In this document: positions 53,886-61,112 of the stretch, in pieces
Position numbering within the stretch: position 1 is the first letter of the stretch
Layout: each line of letters begins with the position of its first letter
Assembly (NCBI GenBank): GCA_017309115.1
Contig: JAFLEF010000016.1
Span: 1 to 64,000 of the forward strand
Length of the DNA: 64,000 bases
Direction of reading: 5' to 3'
Source of the DNA: Verrucomicrobiota bacterium
Lineage (GTDB): Bacteria; Verrucomicrobiota; Verrucomicrobiia; Limisphaerales; UBA9464
The notes under the pieces: model-generated
Databases searched by the model: none
Told to the model about the DNA's origin: nothing
Seen by the model: only the letters and a program-made list of their open reading frames with translations
Made by a program: the position numbers and the translations under genes

Positions 53886-55223
53886 ATGTCACTGCATACT
53901 CGCCGTTCGTTTTTGCGCTCCACCGCCCTGGGAGGCGCGTTGAGCTGCACCGTTCCGTCCTTCCTGGCCGCGACGTTCGATCAACTTCACGCCGATTCCG
54001 CCGACCGGGCCATCGCCACGCCCACCGGCAAAGACGCCCCGATCCTGGTGGTCCTCCAGATGGCCGGAGGCAATGACGGGCTGAACACGGTCGTGCCCTT
54101 TGCCGATGACCATTACCACCGCGCCCGACCCAAACTCGGCTTGAAGCCGGATCGCGTTCTGAAGGTGACCGATACCGTGGGGCTGCATCCAGCGCTCCAG
54201 GGATTCCGTTCCCTGTACGATGCCGGGCAACTCGCGGTCGTGCAGTCCGTGGGATATCCGAATCCCAATCGGTCGCACTTCCGCAGCACGGACATCTGGA
54301 TGACGGCCACCGACAGCGACCGGGTCAGCAACGTCGGCTGGCTGGGACGGTACTTCGACAACGCCTGTCCAGGAGCGGATCCTACCGTCGGACTAGCCGT
54401 GGGACGTCAGTCCCCACTGGCCTTCGCCGCGCGCAAACCCACCGGCGTGGCCTTGGAGAATCCGGATGCGTATCGCTTCGCCGACCGTGACGAACCTGAG
54501 GAAGGCGAGATGGCGGGCAGCGGAAAGTTCTATCGGCAGATGAACGCCAACTTCGACGACCCTTCACTGGGCGATCCCGCCAACGCCGGCGGGACGGTGA
54601 ACTCGCTGGGAGGCTCGAAGTCCATGTCAGGAGGGTCGCCCCTGGACTTCCTCGAACGCACCGCCCTCGATGCGCAGGTCAGTTCCGATCAGATTCGCGC
54701 CATCGCCAGCCGCACTAAGAATCAAGCTTCCTACCCGTCGTCCAAGCTCGCCAACGATCTCAAGCTCGTCGCCCGACTCATCGCCGGCGGTCTGGGAACC
54801 CGGGTGTACTACGTGAGTCAGGGCGGCTATGACACCCACACCAACCAAGTCACCTCCCATCAGCGGTTGCTGACCGAACTGGGCGATTCGGTGGCGGCCT
54901 TTCTGAAGGACCTGGCAGCGCTCCAGCAGAGCGATCGCGTCCTGCTGTTGACCTTTAGTGAATTTGGCCGGCGCGTGGCGGAGAACGGCAGCGGAGGAAC
55001 CGATCACGGAGCCGCCGCCCCGTTGTTCCTCATGGGATCTCGCTTGAAGCCCGGCTTCCACGGCCCGGCGCCGTCCCTGGCTCCCGACACATTGCTAAAG
55101 GGGGACGTGAAGTTCCAAACCGACTTCCGCAGCGTGTACGCCAGCGTGCTCCAGGGCTGGCTCAAGACAGATCCCAACGCGGTCCTTGGCGGGAAATTCG
55201 ATCCCGTACCGCTGCTCGCCTGA
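53886..55223 (+). CDS. Tat-exported DUF1501 family protein
   Basis: The 445-aa protein carries a twin-arginine signal (TRRSFLRSTALGGALSCT). Family blocks: VLQMAGGNDGLNTVVPFADD, VGYPNPNRSHFRSTDIWMTA, YVSQGGYDTHTNQ, LLLTFSEFGRRVAENGSGGTDHG. This is the alkaline phosphatase/sulfatase-like fold family DUF1501, with candidate metal residues D and H in GGYDTH and GTDHG. The substrate is unknown. It is co-transcribed with the DUF1800 gene. The downstream 600 bases are a repeat island rather than a gene. Confidence 0.92.
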   Translation: MSLHTRRSFLRSTALGGALSCTVPSFLAATFDQLHADSADRAIATPTGKDAPILVVLQMAGGNDGLNTVVPFADDHYHRARPKLGLKPDRVLKVTDTVGLHPALQGFRSLYDAGQLAVVQSVGYPNPNRSHFRSTDIWMTATDSDRVSNVGWLGRYFDNACPGADPTVGLAVGRQSPLAFAARKPTGVALENPDAYRFADRDEPEEGEMAGSGKFYRQMNANFDDPSLGDPANAGGTVNSLGGSKSMSGGSPLDFLERTALDAQVSSDQIRAIASRTKNQASYPSSKLANDLKLVARLIAGGLGTRVYYVSQGGYDTHTNQVTSHQRLLTELGDSVAAFLKDLAALQQSDRVLLLTFSEFGRRVAENGSGGTDHGAAAPLFLMGSRLKPGFHGPAPSLAPDTLLKGDVKFQTDFRSVYASVLQGWLKTDPNAVLGGKFDPVPLLA

Positions 55224-55254
55224 GCCACCGATGACAGCGCTCCGCAGAGCCGTT

Positions 55255-55299
55255 TGTGGAGCGCGGTAGACTTTCTAGACTTTCTACCGCTTTCCCATG
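55255..55299 (-). repeat. REP-like palindromic repeat, copy 2
   Basis: Read on the minus strand this is ATGGGAAAGCGGTAG...CTACCGCGCTCCACA, matching copy 1 at 165-209 in both arms but with a different loop. It begins 31 bases after the DUF1501 stop. Conservation of arms and not of loop suggests selection or mobilisation of the hairpin. Confidence 0.72.
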
Positions 55300-55315
55300 G
55301 GCGAGGCGCCAAACC

Positions 55316-55345
55316 AGCTGAGAGCTGAGAGCTGAGAGCTGAGAG
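55316..55345 (+). repeat. AGCTGAG heptamer array, left arm
   Basis: Four full AGCTGAG units plus two bases. The exact 30-base reverse complement stands at 55681-55710, so the two arrays form a perfect inverted repeat around 335 bases. Confidence 0.9.
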
Positions 55346-55425
55346 GAAAAGCCGGGAAGCGGTAAGGAGACGCGAAGCTCTCACCCACGCACCAACACTC
55401 CACTCGGAGGCGATCGACGGCCCCC

Positions 55426-55645
55426 AAAGCGGTAGAGGGGCTAGCCCGGATATTTCACACTCTTTCTGCTGCGGCTGGCTGCAAGCCCGTCTGGCGGCGT
55501 TGGCCTCGTATTCCTCGCCGGACAGTATGTCCCCATACAGCCCGGTTCGGAATCGCTTCGGCCGCCTTGCCAGACGGGCTTTCGCGGCGCCTCGCGACGA
55601 AAGCCTGTGAAATATCCGGGCTAGAGGGGCTGCCGCATTCCATGC
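55426..55645 (+). repeat. REP-like palindromic repeat, copy 3, interrupted
   Basis: The left half AAAGCGGTAGAGGGG (55426-55440) and right half CTGCCGCATTCC (55630-55641) rebuild a REP-like unit when the 184-bp element and one AGGGG copy between them are removed. The right arm has one change (CTGCCGC for CTACCGC). Confidence 0.65.
55441..55624. mobile_element. MITE-like element, 184 bp
   Basis: Perfect 19-bp terminal inverted repeats, CTAGCCCGGATATTTCACA at the left and its reverse complement at the right. A second inverted pair lies inside (AGCCCGTCTGGC at 55484, GCCAGACGGGCT at 55569). AGGGG flanks both ends (55436-55440 and 55625-55629) as a probable target-site duplication. No open frame of useful size exists inside, so it would depend on a transposase in trans. 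The family is not known to me. Confidence 0.75.
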
Positions 55646-55680
55646 GCTCCGCGCATCTCTCACCGCTTGTCCCTTCCGAC

Positions 55681-55710
55681 CTCTCAGCTCTCAGCTCTCA
55701 GCTCTCAGCT
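55681..55710 (-). repeat. AGCTGAG heptamer array, right arm
   Basis: Exact reverse complement of the array at 55316-55345. Confidence 0.9.
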
Positions 55711-55822
55711 TTCCCACCCTCGGTGGGGCGAGGTTCCACCGAGCAGTTCGTGTCCCGGCGAATTACGCGCAGGGAGGCCACACACGGACGGCTCCGCGGA
55801 GCGTCGCCTTACCGCTTACCGC

Positions 55823-57376
55823 TTACCCCTTCCCCTGCTCCACCCAGTGACGAGATTGCCGCTTGGGTAAAGTTGCGGGACGAATCGGCGAGGCCGATTC
55901 CGGAAGGGCCGTGACGCGCCACCACTCGGGACGATCGCTCCGGCCGGCCCGCTGATAGTCGCGAGTGAGCGTCAAGCCGACCCGCTCGGGATCCTGCCCC
56001 GCCTGAGTGGTGAGGTACTCCCACAGCAGGTCGAACTGACGCGTCAACGCCACGCCACTCGTCTTCACGCCCCGGCCGTGAAGCCAGTCGCTCCAGCCCA
56101 GGAAGGCCACGAAGGGTGATTCCAATCCCGCGGGGAGCTGCCACAGCAGCGGCAACGATTCGCGGAAGCGGCCGCTGTTGCCGAACAGATCCCAGAAGCC
56201 CGCGAACCGACGCAGCCGGCTCAGGGTGGCAAAGTCGAGGTCTTTGGTTTGCAGAACTTCATACGGTGGCTGCGGGCTGTAGACCATCGACCATTCCCGG
56301 TCGTGACGAATGATCGGAGTCCCGCGCAGACGCTTCAGAATTCCCACCTGAATCTCCTGCGGTCCCAACGCCAGCAGCCGATCAAATCCCCGTCCAAAAC
56401 TCTCCAGGTTCTCGCCGGGCAAACCTGCAATCAAATCGGCGTGGACATGCACGCCGCTTTGCTCGCGCAGCCAGCGGAAGTTTTCCTCCATGCGAACATG
56501 GTTCTGCCGACGGCTGATCAGTTCCTCCACCGCAGGATTCAGTGTCTGCAAGCCCACTTCGAATTGCAGCGCGCCCGGAGGAAACCGGCCGATCAATTCG
56601 CGCAACGGTTCCGGCAATCGATCAGGCACCAGCTCGAAATGGACAAACAGCCCTTCCCGCCAGCGATCCAGAAAGAACTTCAGGATCGCGGTGCTGGTGG
56701 GCAGGTGCAGGTTGAAGGTCCGGTCCACGAACTTGAACTGCCGCACCCCGCGGTCGAGCAGCCCCTGCATCGCCGCCAGAAACCGGTCCAGAGCAAACTG
56801 CCGCACCGGGATGTCGAGGGACGATAGACAAAACTCGCAGGTGAACGGACATCCGCGCGACGCCTCGACGTAAATCACCCGGTGCGCCACATCGCGTTCG
56901 TCGTACAACTCGTAGGGCAACTCCAGTCGGTTCAGATCCGGAAGTCCGGCCGGGATGAGACGCTGCAAGGGCGGCGCGGGAGGATCCTGCAACAGGTGCC
57001 GGCACACCTCCGCAAACTTCAGATCGGCTTCGCCCGTGATGACATGATCGGCGAGCCGGACGATTTCCTGTTCCTCCGGTTCGTAGCTCACTTCTGGCCC
57101 CCCCAGAATGATCCTCATTTCGGGTCGCATCCGGCGCAGTATGGCGACCAGTTCGGTCGTGGGCCGGACGTTCCAGATGTACACGCCCAATCCGAGGATC
57201 CGAGGCGAGCGAGCCAGGATGGCTTCGGCGATTTCCAGCACCGGCTGGTTGATGTCGAATTCCACCAGCGCCGAGCGCGGGCGCAGTTCACCCAGATTCG
57301 CTTGCAGGTATCGCAGACCAAACGCGGCGTGCAGATACCGGGCGTTCAGCGTGGCGAGCAAAATATCGGCGCTCAT
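55823..57376 (-). CDS. B12-binding radical SAM protein (DUF4080-like)
   Basis: The 517-aa protein has an N-terminal cobalamin-binding-like domain (LATLNARYLHAAFGLRYL; ILGLGVYIWNVRPT; ILGGPEVSYEPEE). The radical SAM motif is ASRGCPFTCEFCLSSLD, with a barrel following (VDRTFNLHLPTS, FEVGLQTLNPAVEELI, DLIAGLPGENLESF). A C-terminal DUF4080-like part begins near 380. The substrate is unknown; such proteins are often annotated as B12-dependent oxidoreductases or methyltransferases. It starts 24 bases after the Nudix gene stop and is the last gene of a minus-strand run. Its 3' end abuts the repeat island. Confidence 0.88.
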   Translation of the reverse strand: MSADILLATLNARYLHAAFGLRYLQANLGELRPRSALVEFDINQPVLEIAEAILARSPRILGLGVYIWNVRPTTELVAILRRMRPEMRIILGGPEVSYEPEEQEIVRLADHVITGEADLKFAEVCRHLLQDPPAPPLQRLIPAGLPDLNRLELPYELYDERDVAHRVIYVEASRGCPFTCEFCLSSLDIPVRQFALDRFLAAMQGLLDRGVRQFKFVDRTFNLHLPTSTAILKFFLDRWREGLFVHFELVPDRLPEPLRELIGRFPPGALQFEVGLQTLNPAVEELISRRQNHVRMEENFRWLREQSGVHVHADLIAGLPGENLESFGRGFDRLLALGPQEIQVGILKRLRGTPIIRHDREWSMVYSPQPPYEVLQTKDLDFATLSRLRRFAGFWDLFGNSGRFRESLPLLWQLPAGLESPFVAFLGWSDWLHGRGVKTSGVALTRQFDLLWEYLTTQAGQDPERVGLTLTRDYQRAGRSDRPEWWRVTALPESASPIRPATLPKRQSRHWVEQGKG

Positions 57377-57400
57377 GCGGCGTCCCGGGTCGAGGCCCGG

Positions 57401-58174
57401 TCAGAGCGGCGGGGGCGGCAAGTGCCGGAGCAACTCCCGATTTTGCTCATGCGTCAGAAGCTTCAAGGCTTCCTCCCGGGTGACCCAACGCACCTCTTTG
57501 ACCTCGCCATTGTCGTAGGCCCGACCTTCACCAATCGCTTCCATGTCCCAGAGGCAGACGACCTTGTTGTCGCCCTTGACCTCGTATTGCATCACGCCCG
57601 CAAACCGCAGTAATCGGGCTCTGATTCCCGTTTCTTCCTCCACTTCCCGCACCGCTGCCTCCTCGAAGGTTTCGCCCGGATCCAGCTTCCCCTTGGGCAA
57701 CGACCATTCGTTATCCCCATGCCGGGCACGACGAATCAGCGCCAGTTCCAGCCCGCGCGCGCCTCGACGCCACACCAACCCACCCGCCGCGCGAACGGTG
57801 GAAACATTGTCCCGCACATCAGAAGTTTGCCTACCCATACCGGCCGCAGAATAGCCAGACCCAGCGGCACGCCCACCGGGAATTTGTGACGATTTCTGTG
57901 GGGCTTCGACTCGCCGGAGGGACTCCAATTGGGCCTCCGGATGCCAGTTCGCGGGTGCCTTCTGACCGCGACTCCACCATTTCATGCCGCCGGCAATCCA
58001 GCGTTGCCGATGGTTCAGATACGTCTCCCCCCGGGCATCGTCATCGTAACCAAACTGAAATCCGCAGCACGGACAGATCTCGTAGGAGGCTCCTCCGGCC
58101 GGCGAGCGCGGCGCTTCCGCCAACGGGGAGAAGCCACAAACGGGACACGCAGGGGACGGGGCAGCGGGCTTCAT
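57401..58174 (-). CDS. CPCC zinc-ribbon/Nudix hydrolase fusion
   Basis: The 257-aa protein joins two parts. Residues 1-88 hold a cysteine-rich CPCC-type domain: CPVCGFSPL, YEICPCCGFQFGYDDD, YLNHRQRWIAGGMKWW. Residues 125-257 are a Nudix hydrolase with the box GKLDPGETFEEAAVREVEEE continuing TG. The linker is Gly/Ser-rich, and an internal ATG (Met113) could start a separate Nudix product. The frame is unbroken across the join, so a fusion is the simplest reading. The substrate may be a nucleoside diphosphate derivative or a dinucleoside polyphosphate. Its ATG overlaps the stop of the upstream gene as ATGA. Confidence 0.82.
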   Translation of the reverse strand: MKPAAPSPACPVCGFSPLAEAPRSPAGGASYEICPCCGFQFGYDDDARGETYLNHRQRWIAGGMKWWSRGQKAPANWHPEAQLESLRRVEAPQKSSQIPGGRAAGSGYSAAGMGRQTSDVRDNVSTVRAAGGLVWRRGARGLELALIRRARHGDNEWSLPKGKLDPGETFEEAAVREVEEETGIRARLLRFAGVMQYEVKGDNKVVCLWDMEAIGEGRAYDNGEVKEVRWVTREEALKLLTHEQNRELLRHLPPPPL

Positions 58175-58902
58175 CGGGGGAGCGGCAACTCGGAGAATTT
58201 GCGGAGGTCAACGGATTTGCCGGGTTGGTCGGCGAAGTAACCGCGGCGTCCGGGTTTGAAGTAGGTCTTGGTCGTGCCGTCGGGGTTGTAGGCGGCAAAG
58301 GCCCCGGTCTTCGCATCAAACACCCGAACCACACCCTCGGAGTCCACCTTGGCCGGCAATCCTTCGGTCTTGGCTCGGACCAGGAAAAGCCAGGCCTGAG
58401 CAGCGTAGTTATCAGGATCGGCCGCCGCGAAGTCGGCCCCATGTCGGTCAAAGTGATCCTGCAACGTCCGCAAACTCCCCCAAGTCACCCGCGTGGGCGG
58501 AGGACGGGGCTGGGTGGTCGGCGTGGCCGCGGTCGCTGGCGGAGTCACCACTCCATTGGTGGGCGACTCCGTCACCTCAACGTCCCGCACCGGTGTGGTA
58601 AAGGCATTGGTGGCGAGAGGCACCCGCGCGGTGCCCACCGTGTAATGGTAGGTGGTGCCAGGCTTGAGACCGGACAGACGAACCTCATGCTCGGTTCCGA
58701 CGTCCGACTGCTCGCGTCGATCCATTCGCGTCGGCGAAACGCCAAACTGCACGCGGGAACCCGACGCTACATCGGTGGTCCAGCGAACGACCGCATTGGT
58801 GGGCGTTGGCGCCACCACGGGTCCCTGCACGAGGCTGACCGCCTGAGCCGCCCCGCCCAACCAGAGCCAAAGATACCCGAGGAAGCAGCGAATCCGGCGC
58901 AT
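58171..58902 (-). CDS. secreted fibronectin-type-III-like protein
   Basis: The 243-aa protein has a signal peptide (FLGYLWLWLGGAAQA). One fibronectin III-like domain follows (PTPTNAVVRWTTDVASGSRV, VRLSGLKPGTTYHYTVG), of the kind found at the N-terminus of purple acid phosphatases. A Thr/Pro-rich linker leads to a C-terminal part of unknown fold (GVVRVFDAKTGAFAAYNPDG). No enzyme domain is attached. It is coupled to the CPCC-Nudix gene by ATGA overlap and lies 18 bases after the DUF2959 gene. Confidence 0.65.
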   Translation of the reverse strand: MRRIRCFLGYLWLWLGGAAQAVSLVQGPVVAPTPTNAVVRWTTDVASGSRVQFGVSPTRMDRREQSDVGTEHEVRLSGLKPGTTYHYTVGTARVPLATNAFTTPVRDVEVTESPTNGVVTPPATAATPTTQPRPPPTRVTWGSLRTLQDHFDRHGADFAAADPDNYAAQAWLFLVRAKTEGLPAKVDSEGVVRVFDAKTGAFAAYNPDGTTKTYFKPGRRGYFADQPGKSVDLRKFSELPLPR

Positions 58903-58920
58903 CAGAACCTTCCTACGCGA

Positions 58921-59568
58921 TCACTTCGGCAACGTCTTGATGAACTCGTCGGCCTGTCGGATGGAGTTGTTCATTTGATCCAGGAGTCGGGTGATCTCGG
59001 TCTGAATGTTCGCCGCCTCGCCGCGCAGGGCGCCAATCGCGGCCGCGTTCAGATTGTGTTTCAGGTACAGTACCTGTTCCTTTAGCTGGCCCAACACTGG
59101 CGTCATGCTCGCTTCAGCAGACTTGAGTGACGTCGCCAACTGTTGGTACTTGGTTCGGGTTTCGTTGAGCTGGCGCCGGCTGTTTGAGGCGTACGTCTCG
59201 TTGGTGAACTGGGCGATCTCCTTTTCCCATTCCGCGAAGAGATCATTGGCGATCTGGTCCATCTCCTTGATGCGCTTACGCACTGCCTCCGCACTCTTTT
59301 CCGCCGACTCGTACTCGCCCTTCAGTTTGTCGTAATTGGATTCCAGCGCTCCTCCGTTCACGGCGTACATCTCCCGCAGGCGGGTAAGAGCATCCTTGAA
59401 TTGCGTGGCGGCCTCGTCCTGGGAATCGCGGGCCTCTTCGACGGCGGACTTGAGCAGGTCACGCTTTTCGACACCAAACTTCTCCATCGTGGCGTAGTAC
59501 ATCGACTGACAGCCAGCGACAGCGAGAACGAGAACAAGCAGGAAAGAAACGACGGGGAGTCTCTTCAC
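58921..59568 (-). CDS. DUF2959-like lipoprotein
   Basis: The 215-aa protein has a lipobox (LAVAGC, Cys20), so it is predicted to be a lipoprotein. The rest is helical coiled coil (YYATMEKFGVEKRDLLKSAV, YESAEKSAEAVRKRIKEMDQ, ending IRQADEFIKTLPK). This fits DUF2959, a family of unknown function widespread in Gram-negatives. It could be a periplasmic structural or stress protein. It starts 75 bases downstream of the universal stress protein gene. Confidence 0.82.
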   Translation of the reverse strand: MKRLPVVSFLLVLVLAVAGCQSMYYATMEKFGVEKRDLLKSAVEEARDSQDEAATQFKDALTRLREMYAVNGGALESNYDKLKGEYESAEKSAEAVRKRIKEMDQIANDLFAEWEKEIAQFTNETYASNSRRQLNETRTKYQQLATSLKSAEASMTPVLGQLKEQVLYLKHNLNAAAIGALRGEAANIQTEITRLLDQMNNSIRQADEFIKTLPK

Positions 59569-59643
59569 GCCGGAGAGCGTATCTGGTGTCCGAGGGGGAG
59601 CAATCTTGAAGCGGCCTTGACCCTGGACCTGAGCCGTGATCGA

Positions 59644-60966
59644 TCACCGTCGGGATCGTACGACGTGAACGGGACGGGTGCTTTGGGCAATGACCTGCTG
59701 CGCGACGGAACCAAACAACATGGAAAGCGCCGCCCCCTGGCCATGGGACGCCAGGCAAATGACATGGGCACCAAACTGCCGGGCCTGCTGGTCGATGGTT
59801 TCGGCGACATCACCGGACACCACTACGACGACCTCGTGCGTGATGTGACGTTGCAGCGCTTCGGCGGGAATCAGGCTGCCCAACTTGCGGCGGGCGTGCT
59901 GCACCAATTGATGATGTTCACCCGGCGAAAGTACGGGCCGACGCGACCGACCCCGGAGGAAGGAAAAAGCCCCTTCCACGGGCGCAGCCACGTGCAAAAT
60001 CCGCAAAACCCCTCCTCGGGAGAGCAAGGCGCAAGCAGCGGGAATGGCCTGGTTTCCCAGGGGCGAAAGATCGGTGGTCACCAAAACGCGGGACAGCGGT
60101 GGGATCACATTCCGAGCCAAACTGCGCGCCTGGGTTGGGACCACCAAGACACTGGTGGGCGCATCAGCCAGAAGTGATCGCGACGTCGATTGATGCCAGA
60201 TCCGGGCCAAGCCCCGATGCTGGTGGGCTCCGGTCACGATGACGTCCGCCCGGTGCTCCTTGGCCAATTCGATCAATCCTTCCGAAGCGGTTTGTCCCGC
60301 GGGTGCCACTGCCAACTCGAAACGATGCGGCTGGAGTTGAGCCGCCACCTTCTCGCGGAGCTCCGCTTCCCGCTGACTGGGACTTGAGCCTTCGGTGACC
60401 TCATCGACGTGCGCCACATAGCCGGCGATCAGTTCGCACGCTCCCGCCTGAGTAAACTCCCGCGCGAATCCCAACGCGGCTTCGCTGGAATCGGAAAAAT
60501 CAACCGCCACCAACACCCGCAGGGGACGCCGTCCGTCGAACCAGTCGCGAAACGGCAGTGAGTTGCGCACCACCAACGTCGGCACCGCCGCTGATTCCGC
60601 CACACGGTCTGCCGTGCTGCCGAGGAGCACTCGAGCCAGGCCGACCCGGCCGATGGAGGCGACCACCAAGAGACGCGTGCTGCCCGGCTTGGCCCGCCTC
60701 CGGAGCACCTCCGCCGGAGTACCCAATTCCACCTCCGCCTTGACCCGGGTTCCAGCGTTCGCAAGGGAATCCCGAAGCGACTCCAATTGCTGACGCAGAA
60801 CCCCTTCCACCGGCAGCCAGACCTCCGGAGGCAACCCCTCATCCGCCGGCGGGAGGGTGGCATGAAGCAACTCCAGAGTGTCGTTGAATCGTCGGGCCAG
60901 TCCGGCCGCGGTTTGCACGGCATCGGCCGCATTCGGACTGAAATCGGTTCCGCAAAGAATGTTCAT
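59644..60966 (-). CDS. universal stress protein with three UspA domains
   Basis: The 440-aa protein repeats the UspA fold three times (about 1-135, 148-280 and 293-440). Each opens with a strand and Asp (ILCGTDFSPNA; VLVAVDFSDSS; VLVTTDLSPLG). Each closes with the nucleotide-binding block: VASIGRVGLARVLLGSTADR, TGAHQHRGLARIWHQSTSRS and LASHGQGAALSMLFGSVAQQ. The first and third keep the G-x2-G-x9-GS pattern of ATP-binding members; the second has His for Gly and Gln for Gly and is probably non-binding. Most known proteins have one or two domains. It is the first gene of a colinear minus-strand run to 55823. Confidence 0.88.
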   Translation of the reverse strand: MNILCGTDFSPNAADAVQTAAGLARRFNDTLELLHATLPPADEGLPPEVWLPVEGVLRQQLESLRDSLANAGTRVKAEVELGTPAEVLRRRAKPGSTRLLVVASIGRVGLARVLLGSTADRVAESAAVPTLVVRNSLPFRDWFDGRRPLRVLVAVDFSDSSEAALGFAREFTQAGACELIAGYVAHVDEVTEGSSPSQREAELREKVAAQLQPHRFELAVAPAGQTASEGLIELAKEHRADVIVTGAHQHRGLARIWHQSTSRSLLADAPTSVLVVPTQARSLARNVIPPLSRVLVTTDLSPLGNQAIPAACALLSRGGVLRILHVAAPVEGAFSFLRGRSRRPVLSPGEHHQLVQHARRKLGSLIPAEALQRHITHEVVVVVSGDVAETIDQQARQFGAHVICLASHGQGAALSMLFGSVAQQVIAQSTRPVHVVRSRR

Positions 60967-61058
60967 CGACGCGAGGGGGTTTCAGGGTGTCTGAGACTTT
61001 CACAAGCGATGGATCCTGCCAACCGCTCAGTGACAGTAGGCACTGGGAGCCGTGCCCG

Positions 61059-61093
61059 AAAACAAAAGAGGGCCGGGATTGCTCCCGGCCCTC
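61059..61093 (-). terminator. rho-independent terminator of the beta-helix gene
   Basis: Perfect 11-bp arms (GAGGGCCGGGA/TCCCGGCCCTC) enclose a 4-base loop at 61068-61093. On the minus strand TTTTGTTTTC follows. It lies 20 bases after the stop of the gene ending at 61113. Confidence 0.85.
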
Positions 61094-61112
61094 GTGAATT
61101 CAAACCCGAACC

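Larger units (their letters stand above)
55224..55822. repeat. 600-base repeat island
   Basis: No gene lies between the DUF1501 and radical SAM genes, which converge here. In order there are: REP-like copy 2, an AGCTGAG heptamer array, a GCGGTAAGGAGACGC stretch with an inverted partner near 55801, REP-like copy 3 split by a MITE-like element, the inverted heptamer array, and TTACCGC repeats. Several independent insertions or recombinations appear to have accumulated here. Confidence 0.75.
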
